Positions 47,645 to 57,527 are shown, counted from the first letter of the stretch. The stretch is DNA of 64,000 nt from Candidatus Rhodoblastus alkanivorans (GCF_022760755.1 NZ_JAIVFP010000001.1:203501-267500); one strand, 5' to 3'. Notes: a model not told the origin generated them from the sequence alone. Numbers and translations: made by a program.

Positions 47645-50452
47645 TCAGGCCAGGACGCCGTGGCAGTGCTTGTATTTCTTGCCCGATCCGCAGGGACACG
47701 GCTCGTTGCGGCCCACCCGGCCCCAGTTCGCCGGATTGTCCGGATCGCGCGGCGCGGAGGGCTCGGGGACGCCCAGCGCGCCCGGCGAAAATTCGCCTGC
47801 GTCGATGCGCGCGTTGATCTGGGCGAATGCAAATTCATCCTCGCCGGTCAAGGGATCGAGATGCATCGCCTGCATGGGCGGAAGTTGCGGCTCCGCCGGG
47901 CGCTCGGGAACGACCTCGATGCGCATGAGCTGCGCGGTGACGGCCTCGCGCAAATGGGTGATGAGGGTGTTGAAAAGCTCGAAAGCCTCGGACTGATATT
48001 CGTTGAGCGGATCGCGCTGGGCCATGCCGCGCCAACCGATGACCTGGCGCAGCTGGTCGAGCACGACCAGATGCTCGCGCCACAAATGGTCGAGCGTCTG
48101 GAGCAGCACCTGCTTCTCGATATAGCGGGTGAGCTCCGGCGAATTCATCTTTTCGCGCGCGGCATAGGCTTCGTCGGCCGCGGTTTCGAGCCGCTCGCGC
48201 AGCTCCTCGTCGCCAATGCCTTCCGCCTTGGCCCAGTCGGCCAGCGGCGGCGCGATATTGAGCTGGTTCTGGACTTCCTCGGCGAGGCCGGCAATGTCCC
48301 AGGCTTCGGGATAGGCGTCATGCGGCACATGGCTCGCGACGAGATCGTCCACCACGCCGTGGCGCATTTCGGCGATGACGTCTTCAAGCGAATCCTGCGC
48401 CATCATGTCGCGGCGCTGCTCGAACACGACCTTGCGCTGGTCGTTCATGACATTGTCGAATTTCAACACGTTCTTGCGCATGTCGAAATTGCGCGCTTCG
48501 ACCTTCTGCTGCGCCTTCTCCAACGCCTTGTTGATCCAGGGATGGATGATGGCCTCGCCCTCCTGCAGGCCGAGTTTGGTCAGCATGGCGTCCATGCGGT
48601 CCGAGCCGAAAATGCGCATCAGGTCGTCCTGCAACGACAGGAAGAATTTCGACTTGCCGGGGTCGCCCTGACGGCCCGAGCGGCCGCGCAACTGATTGTC
48701 GATGCGCCGGCTTTCATGGCGTTCGGTGCCGATGATATAGAGCCCGCCCGCGGCCAATGCCTTTTTCTTGAACTCCGCGACCTCCTCGCGGATCGCCTTC
48801 TCGCGGGCCTCGCGCGCCTCGCCTTCGAGGCCGGCGCATTCCTGCTTGAGGCGCATGTCGATATTGCCGCCAAGCTGAATGTCCGTGCCGCGGCCGGCCA
48901 TGTTGGTGGCGATGGTGATCGCGCCGGGAACGCCGGCTTCGGCGACGATATAGGCTTCCTGCTCGTGGAAGCGGGCGTTGAGGACGGCGAAATTTTTCGA
49001 CGGCTTGCCGGAGCGGGCGGAGGCGTAAAGCTTGTCGAGCGCGCCGGACGCGCCAAAGTCGATCATTTTATAGCCCTTGCCCTCGAGATATTCGGCAAGC
49101 TGCTCCGATTTCTCGATCGAGGTCGTGCCGACCAGCAGGGGCTGGCCTTCAGCGTTCGCGCTCTCGATTTCCGTGACGATGGCCGCAAGTTTCTCCGCCG
49201 AGCTGCGATAGACCTCATCGTCGGCGTCAAGCCGCGCCACCGGCAGGTTGGTCGGAATTTCGAGCACTTCGAGCTTGTAGATTTCGGCGAATTCCTCGGC
49301 TTCGGTCGCCGCCGTGCCGGTCATGCCCGCGAGCTTTTTATAGAGCCGGAAATAATTCTGGAAGGTGATCGAGGCCAGGGTCACGTTTTCGGGCTGGACC
49401 GTCACGCCTTCCTTGGCCTCCAGCGCCTGATGCTGGCCTTCGGAATAGCGGCGGCCAGGCATCATGCGGCCGGTGAATTCGTCGATGATGACCACTTCGC
49501 CGTTGCGAACGATGTAATCCTTGTCTCGATGGAACAATTTATGGGCGCGCAAGGCCTGGTTGACGTGGTGAACCAGGGTCACGTTGGTAGATTCGTACAG
49601 CGACCCCTCGGTCAAAAGGCCCGCCTCGCGCAGCCATTGCTCGGTCTTTTCGTTGCCTTCTTCGGTGAGATTGGTGCTGCGCTGCTTTTCGTCGATCTCG
49701 TAATCTTCCGCACCGAGGAGCGGGATCAGCTTGTCAATTGTGTTGTAGAGGTCCGACTTGTCGTCCGAGGGGCCGGAAATGATGAGCGGCGTGCGGGCTT
49801 CGTCGATCAGGATCGAATCGACCTCGTCGACAATGGCGAAGGAATGGCCGCGCTGAACCATTTGGTTCAGCTCATATTTCATATTGTCGCGCAGATAGTC
49901 GAAACCGAATTCGTTGTTGGTGCCATAGGTAATGTCGGCGGCATAGGCCTGGGCGCGTTCGGCGTCGTCGAGGCCGTGGACGATCACGCCGACGGTCAGA
50001 CCGAGGAAATTATAGATGCGACCCATGTTCTCGGCGTCGCGGCTGGCGAGATAGTCGTTGACGGTCACGACATGGACGCCGTTGCCGGCGAGCGCGTTGA
50101 GATAGCAGGCGAGCGTGGCGACAAGGGTCTTGCCCTCGCCGGTTTTCATTTCAGCGATCGAACCCTCGTGCAGCACCATGCCGCCGAGGAGCTGGACGTC
50201 GAAATGGCGCTGGCCGATCGCGCGCTTTGCCGCCTCGCGCACCGTGGCGAAAGCGGGAATGATAAGATCGTCGAGCGGCTTGCCCGCCGCAAGTTCGGCG
50301 CGAAACGCATCGGTGCGGGCGCGCAAAGCTTCGTCGGAAAGGGCGGCGATCTCCGGCTCCAGCGCATTGATGGCGGCGACGCGGGGCCGATAGGTCTTCA
50401 ACCTGCGATCGTTGGCGGAGCCAAAAATCTTCTTCGCGAGGTTCCCCAACAT
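47645..50452 (-). CDS. secA: Preprotein translocase ATPase SecA
   Basis: The protein is 935 residues. NBD1 Walker [21 protein letters not shown], Walker B region [20 protein letters not shown], the NBD2 motif [14 protein letters not shown] and [10 protein letters not shown] are all present. The C-terminus carries the SEC-C zinc motif [14 protein letters not shown], which binds SecB and phospholipid. It drives post-translational export through SecYEG. The ATG at 50452 follows an in-frame TTG; AAAGGT upstream serves either. A good promoter lies 220 bases upstream. Confidence 0.98.
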   Translation of the reverse strand: MLGNLAKKIFGSANDRRLKTYRPRVAAINALEPEIAALSDEALRARTDAFRAELAAGKPLDDLIIPAFATVREAAKRAIGQRHFDVQLLGGMVLHEGSIAEMKTGEGKTLVATLACYLNALAGNGVHVVTVNDYLASRDAENMGRIYNFLGLTVGVIVHGLDDAERAQAYAADITYGTNNEFGFDYLRDNMKYELNQMVQRGHSFAIVDEVDSILIDEARTPLIISGPSDDKSDLYNTIDKLIPLLGAEDYEIDEKQRSTNLTEEGNEKTEQWLREAGLLTEGSLYESTNVTLVHHVNQALRAHKLFHRDKDYIVRNGEVVIIDEFTGRMMPGRRYSEGQHQALEAKEGVTVQPENVTLASITFQNYFRLYKKLAGMTGTAATEAEEFAEIYKLEVLEIPTNLPVARLDADDEVYRSSAEKLAAIVTEIESANAEGQPLLVGTTSIEKSEQLAEYLEGKGYKMIDFGASGALDKLYASARSGKPSKNFAVLNARFHEQEAYIVAEAGVPGAITIATNMAGRGTDIQLGGNIDMRLKQECAGLEGEAREAREKAIREEVAEFKKKALAAGGLYIIGTERHESRRIDNQLRGRSGRQGDPGKSKFFLSLQDDLMRIFGSDRMDAMLTKLGLQEGEAIIHPWINKALEKAQQKVEARNFDMRKNVLKFDNVMNDQRKVVFEQRRDMMAQDSLEDVIAEMRHGVVDDLVASHVPHDAYPEAWDIAGLAEEVQNQLNIAPPLADWAKAEGIGDEELRERLETAADEAYAAREKMNSPELTRYIEKQVLLQTLDHLWREHLVVLDQLRQVIGWRGMAQRDPLNEYQSEAFELFNTLITHLREAVTAQLMRIEVVPERPAEPQLPPMQAMHLDPLTGEDEFAFAQINARIDAGEFSPGALGVPEPSAPRDPDNPANWGRVGRNEPCPCGSGKKYKHCHGVLA

Positions 50453-50672
50453 CAAATCGACCTTTCAGCGCGGCGGCCCAGCCGCGCAATCCGGTGGACG
50501 CCGGCGATCGGAGAGGCCTTCTTTTCGAGGCTCCTTGGCCGGCGAGACGCGCCGCCCCTATTTCGGGAGCCTTGGCGCAAGAAACAAGACGCCGCGCCTT
50601 GTTCTCGTCGACCGCGGCGATTTTTGACGGAGGCGGCGCGAGAGCGCGCAAAGCCGGGAACCCGGCGGGCGA
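50453..50672 (-). promoter_or_regulatory. Long 5' leader of secA
   Basis: Some 210 bases lie between the predicted start point (about 50666) and the secA ATG. They hold GC-rich inverted repeats (for example around 50640-50675) and no convincing short gene with a ribosome binding site. In E. coli secA is regulated through its upstream secM; no SecM-like arrest peptide is recognised here. Confidence 0.4.
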
Positions 50673-50701
50673 GAGATAGAAGCGCCGCGTCGCCTTGTCA
50701 A
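50673..50701 (-). promoter_or_regulatory. Sigma70-type promoter of secA
   Basis: On the minus strand a perfect -35 TTGACA (50696-50701) stands exactly 17 bases from TATCTC (50673-50678). The first transcribed base would be near 50666. It lies just downstream of the DUF2147 gene. Confidence 0.7.
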
Positions 50702-50732
50702 CGAGACTGGATCGTGGCGTAAAGACGCCCGG

Positions 50733-51122
50733 TCAGCGCGCCCGTTTCCAGGTTTCGCCGCCGCAAAGGCCCCCGCCGGCGACGCAGCCCTGGACCCGCA
50801 GATGATTGGCGTCTCCGCCCTGCGAGATTTCCCCGTCATACAACGTGCCATTGTCGAGATTGAAGATTCGCCCCTTCCAGACATCGCCGACGCGGCGAAG
50901 GTTGAGCAAAATCTTCTTGCCGACGGCCGATTTCTCGCCGGGCGCAGGCCGCGGCGCCGCGGCGACATAGCCGCAAACGCCCCCCCCGCAAGGCGAGATG
51001 CGGATGAGCGCCGAACCGTCGGCGACCCGCCAAACGCCATAGGGGAATTGCGCCGCCGTAGCGGCCGGCGACCCCAACGCCATGAGAACAAGGACGGAGG
51101 AAAGGGCGACGGCTCTTTTCAT
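50733..51122 (-). CDS. Exported DUF2147 family protein
   Basis: The protein is 129 residues with a signal peptide (MKRAVALSSVLVLMALGSPA). The mature part matches the DUF2147 pattern: GVWRVADGSALIRISPCGGG, VCGYVA, a WKGRIFNLDNGTLYDGEIS core and LRVQGCVAGGGLCGGETWKR. The family is periplasmic, of unknown function. GAGGAG lies 11 bases before the ATG. It starts six bases after hemD, in the hemC-hemD transcript. Confidence 0.85.
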   Translation of the reverse strand: MKRAVALSSVLVLMALGSPAATAAQFPYGVWRVADGSALIRISPCGGGVCGYVAAAPRPAPGEKSAVGKKILLNLRRVGDVWKGRIFNLDNGTLYDGEISQGGDANHLRVQGCVAGGGLCGGETWKRAR

Positions 51123-51128
51123 GCGCGA

Positions 51129-51830
51129 TCAATCTCCTCGCAATGGCTCCACCGAGCAGAGCAATTTCAATAACGCCTCTTCATCGGGTTGAGAAGCCGT
51201 GAAGATTCGTTCCGTGGGCGCCCATCTCGCGCAAATGTCGGCGACGTCCTGCGAAAGACAGAAATGCGAGAGGCGCGAAGCGGCGCCGCCGATCAGGGAC
51301 AAAGCCGCGCCGGCGCTGCGCGGGGAATAATGCAGCACGGCGTCAATCCGCCCGTCGCGAAGCGCGGCGAGGACTTCGTCCGGCCAGCCCGCGACGGGAC
51401 GGGCGTCATAAATCTCGACCACGGCGACGGCCCAGCCGGCGGCGCGAAGACGATCCTCCAGCACGGGCTTGCGTTCGCGGCCCGCGAAATAAAGCGCGGA
51501 GGCGGGTTTCATTTCGGCGACGAGCCGTTCGGCCAGGGCCTCGGCGCGCGGAGCGACGAGCGCCACGCGAAAGCCGGACGCTTCCGCGGCTCGCGCGGTC
51601 CTTTCGCCGACGCAGGCGACGGGAAGGGCGCGCAAGGATGGCTTCGGCGCCCCTCCGGCAAAGGCTTGCGCGCTTGTTGCGAGAATCAGATCGAATTCCC
51701 CTTCCGGCGGCGCTGTTCCGGTCGGGACGATCTCCAGGGCTGGCGCGAGCACGACGCGATGGCCCAGGGCGGCGAGCCGCTTCGCCGTCCGCGCCGCCTG
51801 GTCGGAGGGCCGGGTCACCAGCACGCGCAT
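51129..51830 (-). CDS. hemD: Uroporphyrinogen-III synthase
   Basis: The protein is 233 residues with the HemD two-lobed fold pattern: VLVTRPSDQAARTAKRLAAL at the start, DLILATSAQAF, VACVGERTARAAEASGF, VEIYDARPV and IDAVLHYSPRSAGAALSLI. It closes hydroxymethylbilane to uroporphyrinogen III. HemD is poorly conserved in sequence, but the position right after hemC (six bases) makes the call firm. Confidence 0.9.
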   Translation of the reverse strand: MRVLVTRPSDQAARTAKRLAALGHRVVLAPALEIVPTGTAPPEGEFDLILATSAQAFAGGAPKPSLRALPVACVGERTARAAEASGFRVALVAPRAEALAERLVAEMKPASALYFAGRERKPVLEDRLRAAGWAVAVVEIYDARPVAGWPDEVLAALRDGRIDAVLHYSPRSAGAALSLIGGAASRLSHFCLSQDVADICARWAPTERIFTASQPDEEALLKLLCSVEPLRGD

Positions 51831-51836
51831 CGGAAG

Positions 51837-52745
51837 TCAGAAATGGAGCAGGTCGGCCGGCGCGGCCTCGAGAATCCTGCGCGCGGCCGATTCGCCCAGA
51901 CCGGACGCCTCCGCGGCCAGGCCTTCGGCGCGAGCGTCGAAGGCCTCGGAGCCGTCCTTGCGCAGGACGATTCCATAAAAGCTCACCCGGTCTCCGGCGA
52001 CCACGGCGTGACCGGCGATCGGCGTGCGGCAGGAGCCGTCGAGCACAGTCAGGAACGCCCGCTCCGCCGCCAGGGCGCTCCCCGTCTCCGCGTCGCAGAT
52101 CATCGCCAGATCGGCGAGAATTCGCGCGTCCTCCGCGCGCGCGGTGATCGCGATGGCGCCTTGGCCGCAGGCTGGCGGAAAAAGGTCGAGCGGCAGGACG
52201 GACGTCGCCTGATCGGCGAGGCCGAGCCGCTTCAATCCCGCGAGCGCCAGCAAAGTGGCGGCGAATTCGCCGCTTTCCACCTTGCGCAGCCGGGTCTGGA
52301 CATTGCCGCGCAGCAATTCGACCTCGAGGTCGGGGCGCAGCCGCCGAATCATCGCCTGCCGGCGCAGCGACGCCGAGCCGACGCGCGCCCCTTGCGGCAA
52401 ATCCATCAGGGTCCTGGCCTCACGGCCAATGAAGGCGTCGCGGACGTCCTCGCGCGGCAGATAGCCGGCGACGATGAGGCCCTCGGGTAAAAGGGTGGGC
52501 AAATCCTTGGCCGAATGGACCGCTATGTCGATCGCGCCGTCGAGCTGGGCCAGGTCCAGCTCGCGGGTGAAAAGCCCCTTGCCGCCGACTTCGGCCAAAG
52601 GTCGGTCCTGGATCATGTCGCCGCTGGTCTTGATGACGACGATTTCGAAATGTTCCTCCGGCGCGCCATGAGCGAGAGCGAGGCGGCGGCGCGTTTCATG
52701 GGCCTGAGCCAACGCCAGGGGACTGCCGCGCGTGCCGATTTTCAT
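51837..52745 (-). CDS. hemC: Hydroxymethylbilane synthase (porphobilinogen deaminase)
   Basis: The protein is 302 residues from the ATG chosen. It has [65 protein letters not shown] and the cofactor cysteine loop [13 protein letters not shown], to which the dipyrromethane is attached. It polymerises four porphobilinogens. The ATG at 52745 leaves a very short N-terminus; in-frame TTG codons at 52757 (with GGAG seven bases upstream) and 52781 are alternatives. It opens hemC-hemD-DUF2147, divergent from tsaD. Confidence 0.95.
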   Translation of the reverse strand: MKIGTRGSPLALAQAHETRRRLALAHGAPEEHFEIVVIKTSGDMIQDRPLAEVGGKGLFTRELDLAQLDGAIDIAVHSAKDLPTLLPEGLIVAGYLPREDVRDAFIGREARTLMDLPQGARVGSASLRRQAMIRRLRPDLEVELLRGNVQTRLRKVESGEFAATLLALAGLKRLGLADQATSVLPLDLFPPACGQGAIAITARAEDARILADLAMICDAETGSALAAERAFLTVLDGSCRTPIAGHAVVAGDRVSFYGIVLRKDGSEAFDARAEGLAAEASGLGESAARRILEAAPADLLHF

Positions 52746-52776
52746 CCAGGGCGCCAAAATTTCGCTCCATGCCGTT

Positions 52777-52804
52777 TTCAAACCTCAAGGCGGCGGACTA
52801 TAGA
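52777..52804 (+). promoter_or_regulatory. Possible tsaD promoter
   Basis: TTCAAA (52777-52782) and TATAGA (52799-52804) are separated by 16 bases, on the strand of tsaD, 42 bases before its ATG. Both boxes match four of six consensus bases. It lies in the hemC-tsaD divergent region. Confidence 0.35.
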
Positions 52805-52845
52805 AAAAAGCGCGCCGCGATGAAAGCGGCGCGGGGAGCAAAGAG

Positions 52846-53916
52846 ATGTGGGCCAGTCTTCGCGTTCTCGGCATTGAGAGCACCTGCGACGAAACCGCCG
52901 CGGCGGTGGTCGAGGCCGACTCGATGGGACGCGGCAAAATCCTCTCGAACTGCGTACTGAGCCAGATCGCGGAACACGCCGCCTTTGGCGGGGTCGTTCC
53001 CGAAATCGCCGCCCGCGCCCATGTCGAGGCGCTCGACCCGCTGATTCGCCGCGCCCTGGCCGAAGCCGACTGCCGCGTCGAAGACCTTGACGCCATCGCG
53101 GCCGCCGCAGGCCCCGGCCTGATCGGCGGCGTGATGGTCGGACTGATCACGGGCAAGGCGATCGCGCTTGCTGCGCATAAGCCTTTCGTCGCCGTCAACC
53201 ACCTCGAAGCCCATGCCCTGACGGCGCGTCTGACCGACAATATCGAATTCCCCTATCTGCTCCTGCTGGTCTCGGGCGGCCACAGCCAGCTCGTCGCGGT
53301 CAATGGCGTCGGCGACTACCAGCGGCTCGGCTCGACGGTCGACGACGCCGTCGGCGAAGCATTCGACAAGGCCGCGAAACTGCTCGGCCTGCCCTATCCG
53401 GGCGGTCCGCGGGTCGAACAGGCAGCGCTCGGCGGCGACCCGGCGCGTTTCGATTTCCCCCGGCCGATGGCCGCGCGGCGCAATCCCGACTTTTCCTTTT
53501 CGGGCCTCAAGACCGCCGTCCGACAGGAAGCCGAGCGCATCGCGCCCCTCACCAATACCGACGTCGCCGATCTCTGCGCCTCTTTCCAGGCCGCCGCGGT
53601 CGATGTGATCGTGGATCGCTGCCGCGCCGCTCTGCGCCTGCTCGCCGATTCGCCCAAGGCGCCGACGGCGCTGGTGGCGGCGGGCGGGGTCGCCGCCAAT
53701 GGCGCGATCCGCCGCGCGCTCGGCCGTTTCTGCGCCGAAACCGGCCTGAGGCTCGCCTTGCCGCCGCCTGGTCTGTGCTCGGACAATGGCGCCATGATCG
53801 CCTGGGCGGGGCTCGAGCGATTCCGCCTTGGCCTCGTCGACGGCATGGATTTCGCCGCCCGGCCGCGCTGGCCGCTCGATGCGCGCCAGGACCCGCGCTG
53901 GCATGGCAAGGCGTGA
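52846..53916 (+). CDS. tsaD: tRNA N6-adenosine threonylcarbamoyltransferase TsaD
   Basis: The protein is 356 residues with [16 protein letters not shown] at the start, the metal-binding HLEAH motif ([14 protein letters not shown]), [31 protein letters not shown] and [15 protein letters not shown] near the end. It transfers threonylcarbamoyl to A37 of ANN-decoding tRNAs, with TsaB and TsaE (not in the window). GGGGAG precedes the ATG. Its last 14 bases overlap the next gene. Confidence 0.97.
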   Translation: MWASLRVLGIESTCDETAAAVVEADSMGRGKILSNCVLSQIAEHAAFGGVVPEIAARAHVEALDPLIRRALAEADCRVEDLDAIAAAAGPGLIGGVMVGLITGKAIALAAHKPFVAVNHLEAHALTARLTDNIEFPYLLLLVSGGHSQLVAVNGVGDYQRLGSTVDDAVGEAFDKAAKLLGLPYPGGPRVEQAALGGDPARFDFPRPMAARRNPDFSFSGLKTAVRQEAERIAPLTNTDVADLCASFQAAAVDVIVDRCRAALRLLADSPKAPTALVAAGGVAANGAIRRALGRFCAETGLRLALPPPGLCSDNGAMIAWAGLERFRLGLVDGMDFAARPRWPLDARQDPRWHGKA

Positions 53917-54484
53917 GGTTTTTTTGCGCGCGCTCAAATATCTCCTCCTGCCCGCCGCCTTCGTCGTCGCGATCGAGGCTCCCAAACCCTTTCTGCAGCC
54001 GCAATCCCCGATCGCGGCGCCCGTGCGCGTCGCCTATGGACCCGCGCCGGGCTTCGAAACTCTGGACCCCGACCTGATTCGCCGGTCGCGACAAAAAATC
54101 GACATGACGGCCTATGTGCTGAGCGACGAGCGCGTGATCGAGGCCCTGTCGGCGGCGGCGAGCCGGGGCGTCCATATCCGGCTTTATTTCGATCCGGAAC
54201 AATTCCGGCGCATCGGCGGCAGGAACGACAATGTCCTCGCGCTCGTGAACCAGCCCAATGTGCAGGCCAGGATCAAGGCCGAACAGGACAACCTGATGCA
54301 TCTGAAAGCCTATGCCGTCGACGGGCGCTGGCTGCGCACGGGATCGGCCAATTTTTCCTGGTCCGGCGAAACCCGGCAGGACAATGACATTGTGATCATC
54401 GACAGTTCGCAGGCGGCCGCGGCCTTCACCCGCCATTTCGAAAGGCTGTGGGCGCGGCGCGACAATACGGACCCCACGCGATGA
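53903..54484 (+). CDS. Single-HKD phospholipase D-like protein, membrane-anchored
   Basis: The protein is 193 residues with an N-terminal signal anchor ([20 protein letters not shown]). The PLD domain has one complete HKD motif: [20 protein letters not shown] (HxKx4D, then GSxN). Single-HKD members such as Nuc endonuclease act as dimers and cut DNA or phosphodiesters; the substrate here is unknown. The ATG at 53903 lies 14 bases inside tsaD and the stop overlaps gpsA (ATGA), so all three are coupled. The usual tsaD-gpsA order of Rhizobiales lacks this gene as I recall. Confidence 0.85.
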   Translation: MARREVFLRALKYLLLPAAFVVAIEAPKPFLQPQSPIAAPVRVAYGPAPGFETLDPDLIRRSRQKIDMTAYVLSDERVIEALSAAASRGVHIRLYFDPEQFRRIGGRNDNVLALVNQPNVQARIKAEQDNLMHLKAYAVDGRWLRTGSANFSWSGETRQDNDIVIIDSSQAAAAFTRHFERLWARRDNTDPTR

Positions 54485-55473
54485 GCAAGACCACGACGCT
54501 CGCCGTGCTCGGCGCCGGCGCCTGGGGCACGGCGCTGGCCAATATGGCGGCGAGCCGGCGCGGCAAAGTCTGGTTGTGGGCGCATGATCCGGCCCACGTC
54601 GAGGCCATGCGGCAAAGCAGGCGCAACGATCGCCGCCTGCCCGGCGTCGATCTCGCCCGGCACGTCGAGCCCGTCGCCGACATAGCCTGCGCGGGGGAGG
54701 CGGACCATGTGCTGGCGGTGGTGCCGGCGCAAAATTTTCGGGCGACGGCCGAAGCCTTGCGCGGCCATTTGCAGCCCGGATCGGCGGTCGTGAATTGCGC
54801 CAAGGGCATCGAGCGCCAGACCGGCCTTTACATGCATGAAGTGCTGGCGGACGTGTTGCCCGGACAGCCTGCCGCCGCTTTGTCCGGCCCAAGCTTCGCG
54901 GTCGATCTGGCGCGCGGCCTGCCGACCGCCGTGACGCTCGCCGCGGGTCGCATCGAACTCGCGGAAGAGCTTTGCGCGCGGCTGGCGGCGCCCAATTTCC
55001 GGCTCTACCGGTCGAGCGACCTGATCGGCGTCGAGATCGGCGGGGCGGCGAAAAACGTGCTCGCCATCGCCTGCGGCGTCGCCATGGGCCGCAAACTCGG
55101 GGCCAGCGCCCATGCCGCGTTGCTCGCGCGCGGCTTTGCCGAACTGATGCGTTTCGCCGCCGCCCAGGGCGCGCGGCCGGAAACGATCATGGGCCTTTCG
55201 GGACTGGGCGACCTCGCCTTGACCTGTTCTTCGCCCCAATCGCGCAATTACGCCCTCGGTTTCGCCCTGGGCGAAGGCGAGGCGCCGCAGGCGGCGAGCC
55301 ATGGCAAATTGAGCGAAGGCGCCTTGACCGCCCGGATCCTCGTCGAAAAAGCGCGCAGGCTTGGCGTAGAAATGCCGATCGCCGAGGCGGTGACGGCGAT
55401 CCTCGAAAGCCGGATCGACGTCGGCGCGGCGATCGAGGCCCTGATGAGCCGGCCCTTCAAGGCTGAGGGCTGA
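54481..55473 (+). CDS. gpsA: Glycerol-3-phosphate dehydrogenase [NAD(P)+]
   Basis: The protein is 330 residues: Rossmann motif VLGAGAWGTALANMAA, GPSFAVDLARGLPTAVTLA, the catalytic lysine region GVEIGGAAKNVLAIACGVA and LSGLGDLALTCSSPQSRNY. It makes sn-glycerol-3-phosphate for phospholipids, the substrate feeding PlsC (also in the window). The ATG at 54481 overlaps the HKD gene (ATGA). A hairpin (55473-55492) follows the stop. Confidence 0.97.
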   Translation: MSKTTTLAVLGAGAWGTALANMAASRRGKVWLWAHDPAHVEAMRQSRRNDRRLPGVDLARHVEPVADIACAGEADHVLAVVPAQNFRATAEALRGHLQPGSAVVNCAKGIERQTGLYMHEVLADVLPGQPAAALSGPSFAVDLARGLPTAVTLAAGRIELAEELCARLAAPNFRLYRSSDLIGVEIGGAAKNVLAIACGVAMGRKLGASAHAALLARGFAELMRFAAAQGARPETIMGLSGLGDLALTCSSPQSRNYALGFALGEGEAPQAASHGKLSEGALTARILVEKARRLGVEMPIAEAVTAILESRIDVGAAIEALMSRPFKAEG

Positions 55474-55492
55474 GCCCGCCTTACGGCGGGCT
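55473..55492. terminator. GC-rich hairpin after gpsA
   Basis: AGCCCGCC, loop TTAC, GGCGGGCT forms a perfect 8-bp stem that begins on the last base of the gpsA stop. No T tract follows on either strand, so it may be a Rho-aided or transcript-end-stabilising hairpin between the convergent gpsA and DUF3597 genes. Confidence 0.4.
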
Positions 55493-55525
55493 GTTGGCCG
55501 AGGGATGACGCCGCGCCGTCTTTGG

Positions 55526-55930
55526 TTATTTCTTGAGAATGTCGGCCGGAACCTTGCCGCCATTGGCCGCGACCAGGGCGATCACCTTTGCGTGCAGCCA
55601 CATGTTCATTTTGGCGGTGTCGTGGGTGTCGCCGTCATATTTCAGCTCGGCGGCGAGTTCCCGGCGCGCCTGAAGACTAGAATCGAGGCCGAGCACCTTC
55701 ATAAGATCGACGATCGAAACACGCCAGTCGAGGGTTTCGGGGTTCTTCTCGTTCATTTCGTCGAGGACCGCCGCGATATCGACCTTGCTGGCGACATCGG
55801 CCGGAACGCTCGCCGGAGCGTCCAGCGCCGGCGCCGCCGCGGGAGCGTCGGCGGCGGGAGCCGCTGCAGGCGCCGCATCAGCCGGCGCCGAGCCGAAGAT
55901 CTTACCCAGAATGGTGCCGAAAATGCTCAT
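55526..55930 (-). CDS. DUF3597 family protein
   Basis: The protein is 134 residues. It starts MSIFGTILGKIFGSA, followed by an Ala/Pro-rich linker (residues 15-45) and a helical C-terminal domain (VDIAAVLDEMNEKNPETLDW, SIVDLMKVLGLDSSLQARRE, LAAELKYDGDTHDTAKMNMW). This is the DUF3597 pattern, also found in proteins with LysM. Function unknown. GGGAGAG precedes the ATG. It is a single gene facing gpsA. Confidence 0.85.
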   Translation of the reverse strand: MSIFGTILGKIFGSAPADAAPAAAPAADAPAAAPALDAPASVPADVASKVDIAAVLDEMNEKNPETLDWRVSIVDLMKVLGLDSSLQARRELAAELKYDGDTHDTAKMNMWLHAKVIALVAANGGKVPADILKK

Positions 55931-56131
55931 GGGACTCTCCCGAGAAATCGTCTTGCGCGTCGCCCGTCCCCAAAAGAGACCGGGAGCGGGCGCGAGGCTA
56001 GAACCAAGTCACGACAGTTACAACACGCCGCACCGGTTTGAGGTCCCTTGCCTCGGTTGAATCAGCCGGCCCTCTCGTGCAACCATTTGGCGCGAATATT
56101 TCTTCGCTCGAAAAAAATTCTGGGACCAGAC

Positions 56132-56419
56132 ATGCATTTTGTCGCCATCTGCCTCGACAAGCCGGATTCGCTCGCGATACGGCTGGAAAACCGCGCCGCC
56201 CACCTCGCTTTCCTCGGCGAAAAGACAGAAATCGTAAAACTCGCCGGCCCCTTTCTCGATCCCGCCGGCCAGCCCTGCGGTTCGATGCTGGTTCTCGACT
56301 GTCCCGACGAGCTTTTCGCACGCGATTTCCTGGCGAGCGACCCCTATGCCAGGGCCGGCCTGTTCGCCTCCGTCGAATTGCGCCCCTACAAGCCGGTCCT
56401 GGGGACCTATCTTTCATGA
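56132..56419 (+). CDS. YciI-like protein
   Basis: The protein is 95 residues with a dimeric alpha/beta-barrel pattern of the YciI family: MHFVAICLDKPDS, RAAHLAFLGE, GPFLDPAGQPCGSMLVLD, DELFARDFLASDPYARAGLF and VELRPYKPVLG. The conserved His (HLAFL) and Asp (DPYA) are present. Function uncertain, possibly a small enzyme. The ribosome binding site is weak. Its stop overlaps the EVE gene start (ATGA). Confidence 0.88.
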   Translation: MHFVAICLDKPDSLAIRLENRAAHLAFLGEKTEIVKLAGPFLDPAGQPCGSMLVLDCPDELFARDFLASDPYARAGLFASVELRPYKPVLGTYLS

Positions 56420-56841
56420 GCGACGATAAATCGTACTGGCTGGTCAAGAGCGAGCCCGACGCCTGGTCCTGGGACCAGATGGTCGCCTGCGGCGGCGAGG
56501 GAACGGGCTGGACCGGCGTGCGCAATCATCTCGCCAAACAGCAGATGATGGCGATGAAGCTCGGCGACCTCGCCTTTTTCTATCATTCCAATGTCGGCAA
56601 GGAGATCGTCGGCATTGTCGAAGTGATCAAGACCTTCCACCCCGACCCGACCGACGCCAGCGGGAAATTCGGCATGGTCGACGTGCGCGCGGTCGAGCCG
56701 TTGAAGCGGCCGGTGACCCTGGAAGAAATCAAGGCCGATCCGCGCTTCGCCGACATGGCGCTCGTCAAGATGAGCCGGCTGTCGGTTCAGCCCGTCTCGG
56801 CCGAGCAATGGCGGGCGATACGCGCCCTCGGCGGCCTATAG
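56416..56841 (+). CDS. EVE domain protein
   Basis: The protein is 141 residues and fits the EVE/PUA-like fold: YWLVKSEPDAWSWDQMV, GWTGVRNHLAKQQMMAMKLGDLAFFYHS, KEIVGIVEVIKTFHPDPT, GMVDVRAVEPLKRPVTLEEI. EVE proteins are thought to bind modified bases in DNA or RNA. The gene is translationally coupled to the YciI-like gene by a four-base overlap. Its 3' end overlaps the convergent MarR gene by six bases. Confidence 0.93.
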   Translation: MSDDKSYWLVKSEPDAWSWDQMVACGGEGTGWTGVRNHLAKQQMMAMKLGDLAFFYHSNVGKEIVGIVEVIKTFHPDPTDASGKFGMVDVRAVEPLKRPVTLEEIKADPRFADMALVKMSRLSVQPVSAEQWRAIRALGGL

Positions 56842-57369
56842 ATCATCCGCGTCGAGCGCGGCGCCCGGGAGCGGCAGCCCGGCCGCGATCGCCGCAAGCC
56901 AGCGGCGCAGGGCCTTCTCCCGTTTCGGACGAATGCCCTCGGTCAGACGCGCGCTCGCGCTTTCGGTCCGTTCCCGACCGAGGCGCAGGATTTTCTCGCC
57001 TTCAGGCGTCAGGGCCAGCGGCCGCGCCCGGGAGGCGGCGGAAAACGCGCCGTCCTCCTCGCGCACAAGGCCGGCGCGGCGCAAATTGGCGACGATGAGC
57101 GAAACCGTCTGCGGCGTGAGCTTGGCCTTGCGCGCCAGATCGGCCGCGAGCAGGCCGGGATTTGCGCCGATCAAGGTCAAGGCCGCCAATTGCGGCGGCG
57201 TCACGCCGAGATCGGCAAGAAGCCGTTCCTCGGCAAGCCGCTGCGCGCCGGCCGCCTGCCGCAGCAAGGCGGTGATATCGCCGTTCTCGCCGGGAAGATC
57301 GAGCGACCGCAAGCGTCGTTTGGGCTGCTCGGTCTGTGTTTGCTCATCGAACGGTCGAATTTTGACCAT
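56836..57369 (-). CDS. MarR family transcriptional regulator
   Basis: The protein is 177 residues with a winged helix (about residues 50-120: PPQLAALTLIGANPGLLAAD, LARKAKLTPQTVSLIVANLR, RAGLVREEDGAFSAASRARP with the wing), long dimerisation helices at both ends. This is the MarR fold. GAGGAA precedes the ATG. The target and ligand are unknown; it faces the YciI-EVE pair and has no obvious divergent partner. Confidence 0.88.
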   Translation of the reverse strand: MVKIRPFDEQTQTEQPKRRLRSLDLPGENGDITALLRQAAGAQRLAEERLLADLGVTPPQLAALTLIGANPGLLAADLARKAKLTPQTVSLIVANLRRAGLVREEDGAFSAASRARPLALTPEGEKILRLGRERTESASARLTEGIRPKREKALRRWLAAIAAGLPLPGAALDADDL

Positions 57370-57527
57370 GGCGTTTCCTCGTTATTGTGGGTAACTTTTT
57401 GACAGGCTGCTGATCGTAAGCTGATACGTTTGGTCCGGCAAGCTTGAGCGCGCCCTTGAGCGAAAGGCTAGCTTGTCAAGCGCGGCGGCGCGCCGCTACA
57501 CGCCTCCATCACCATCCGGAATGGGTA

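Noticed and set aside
47615-50722. Plus-strand open frame of 1035 codons opposite secA
   Set aside because: SecA on the minus strand is certain; the long opposite frame is an effect of GC-rich third positions and shows no domain or ribosome binding site.
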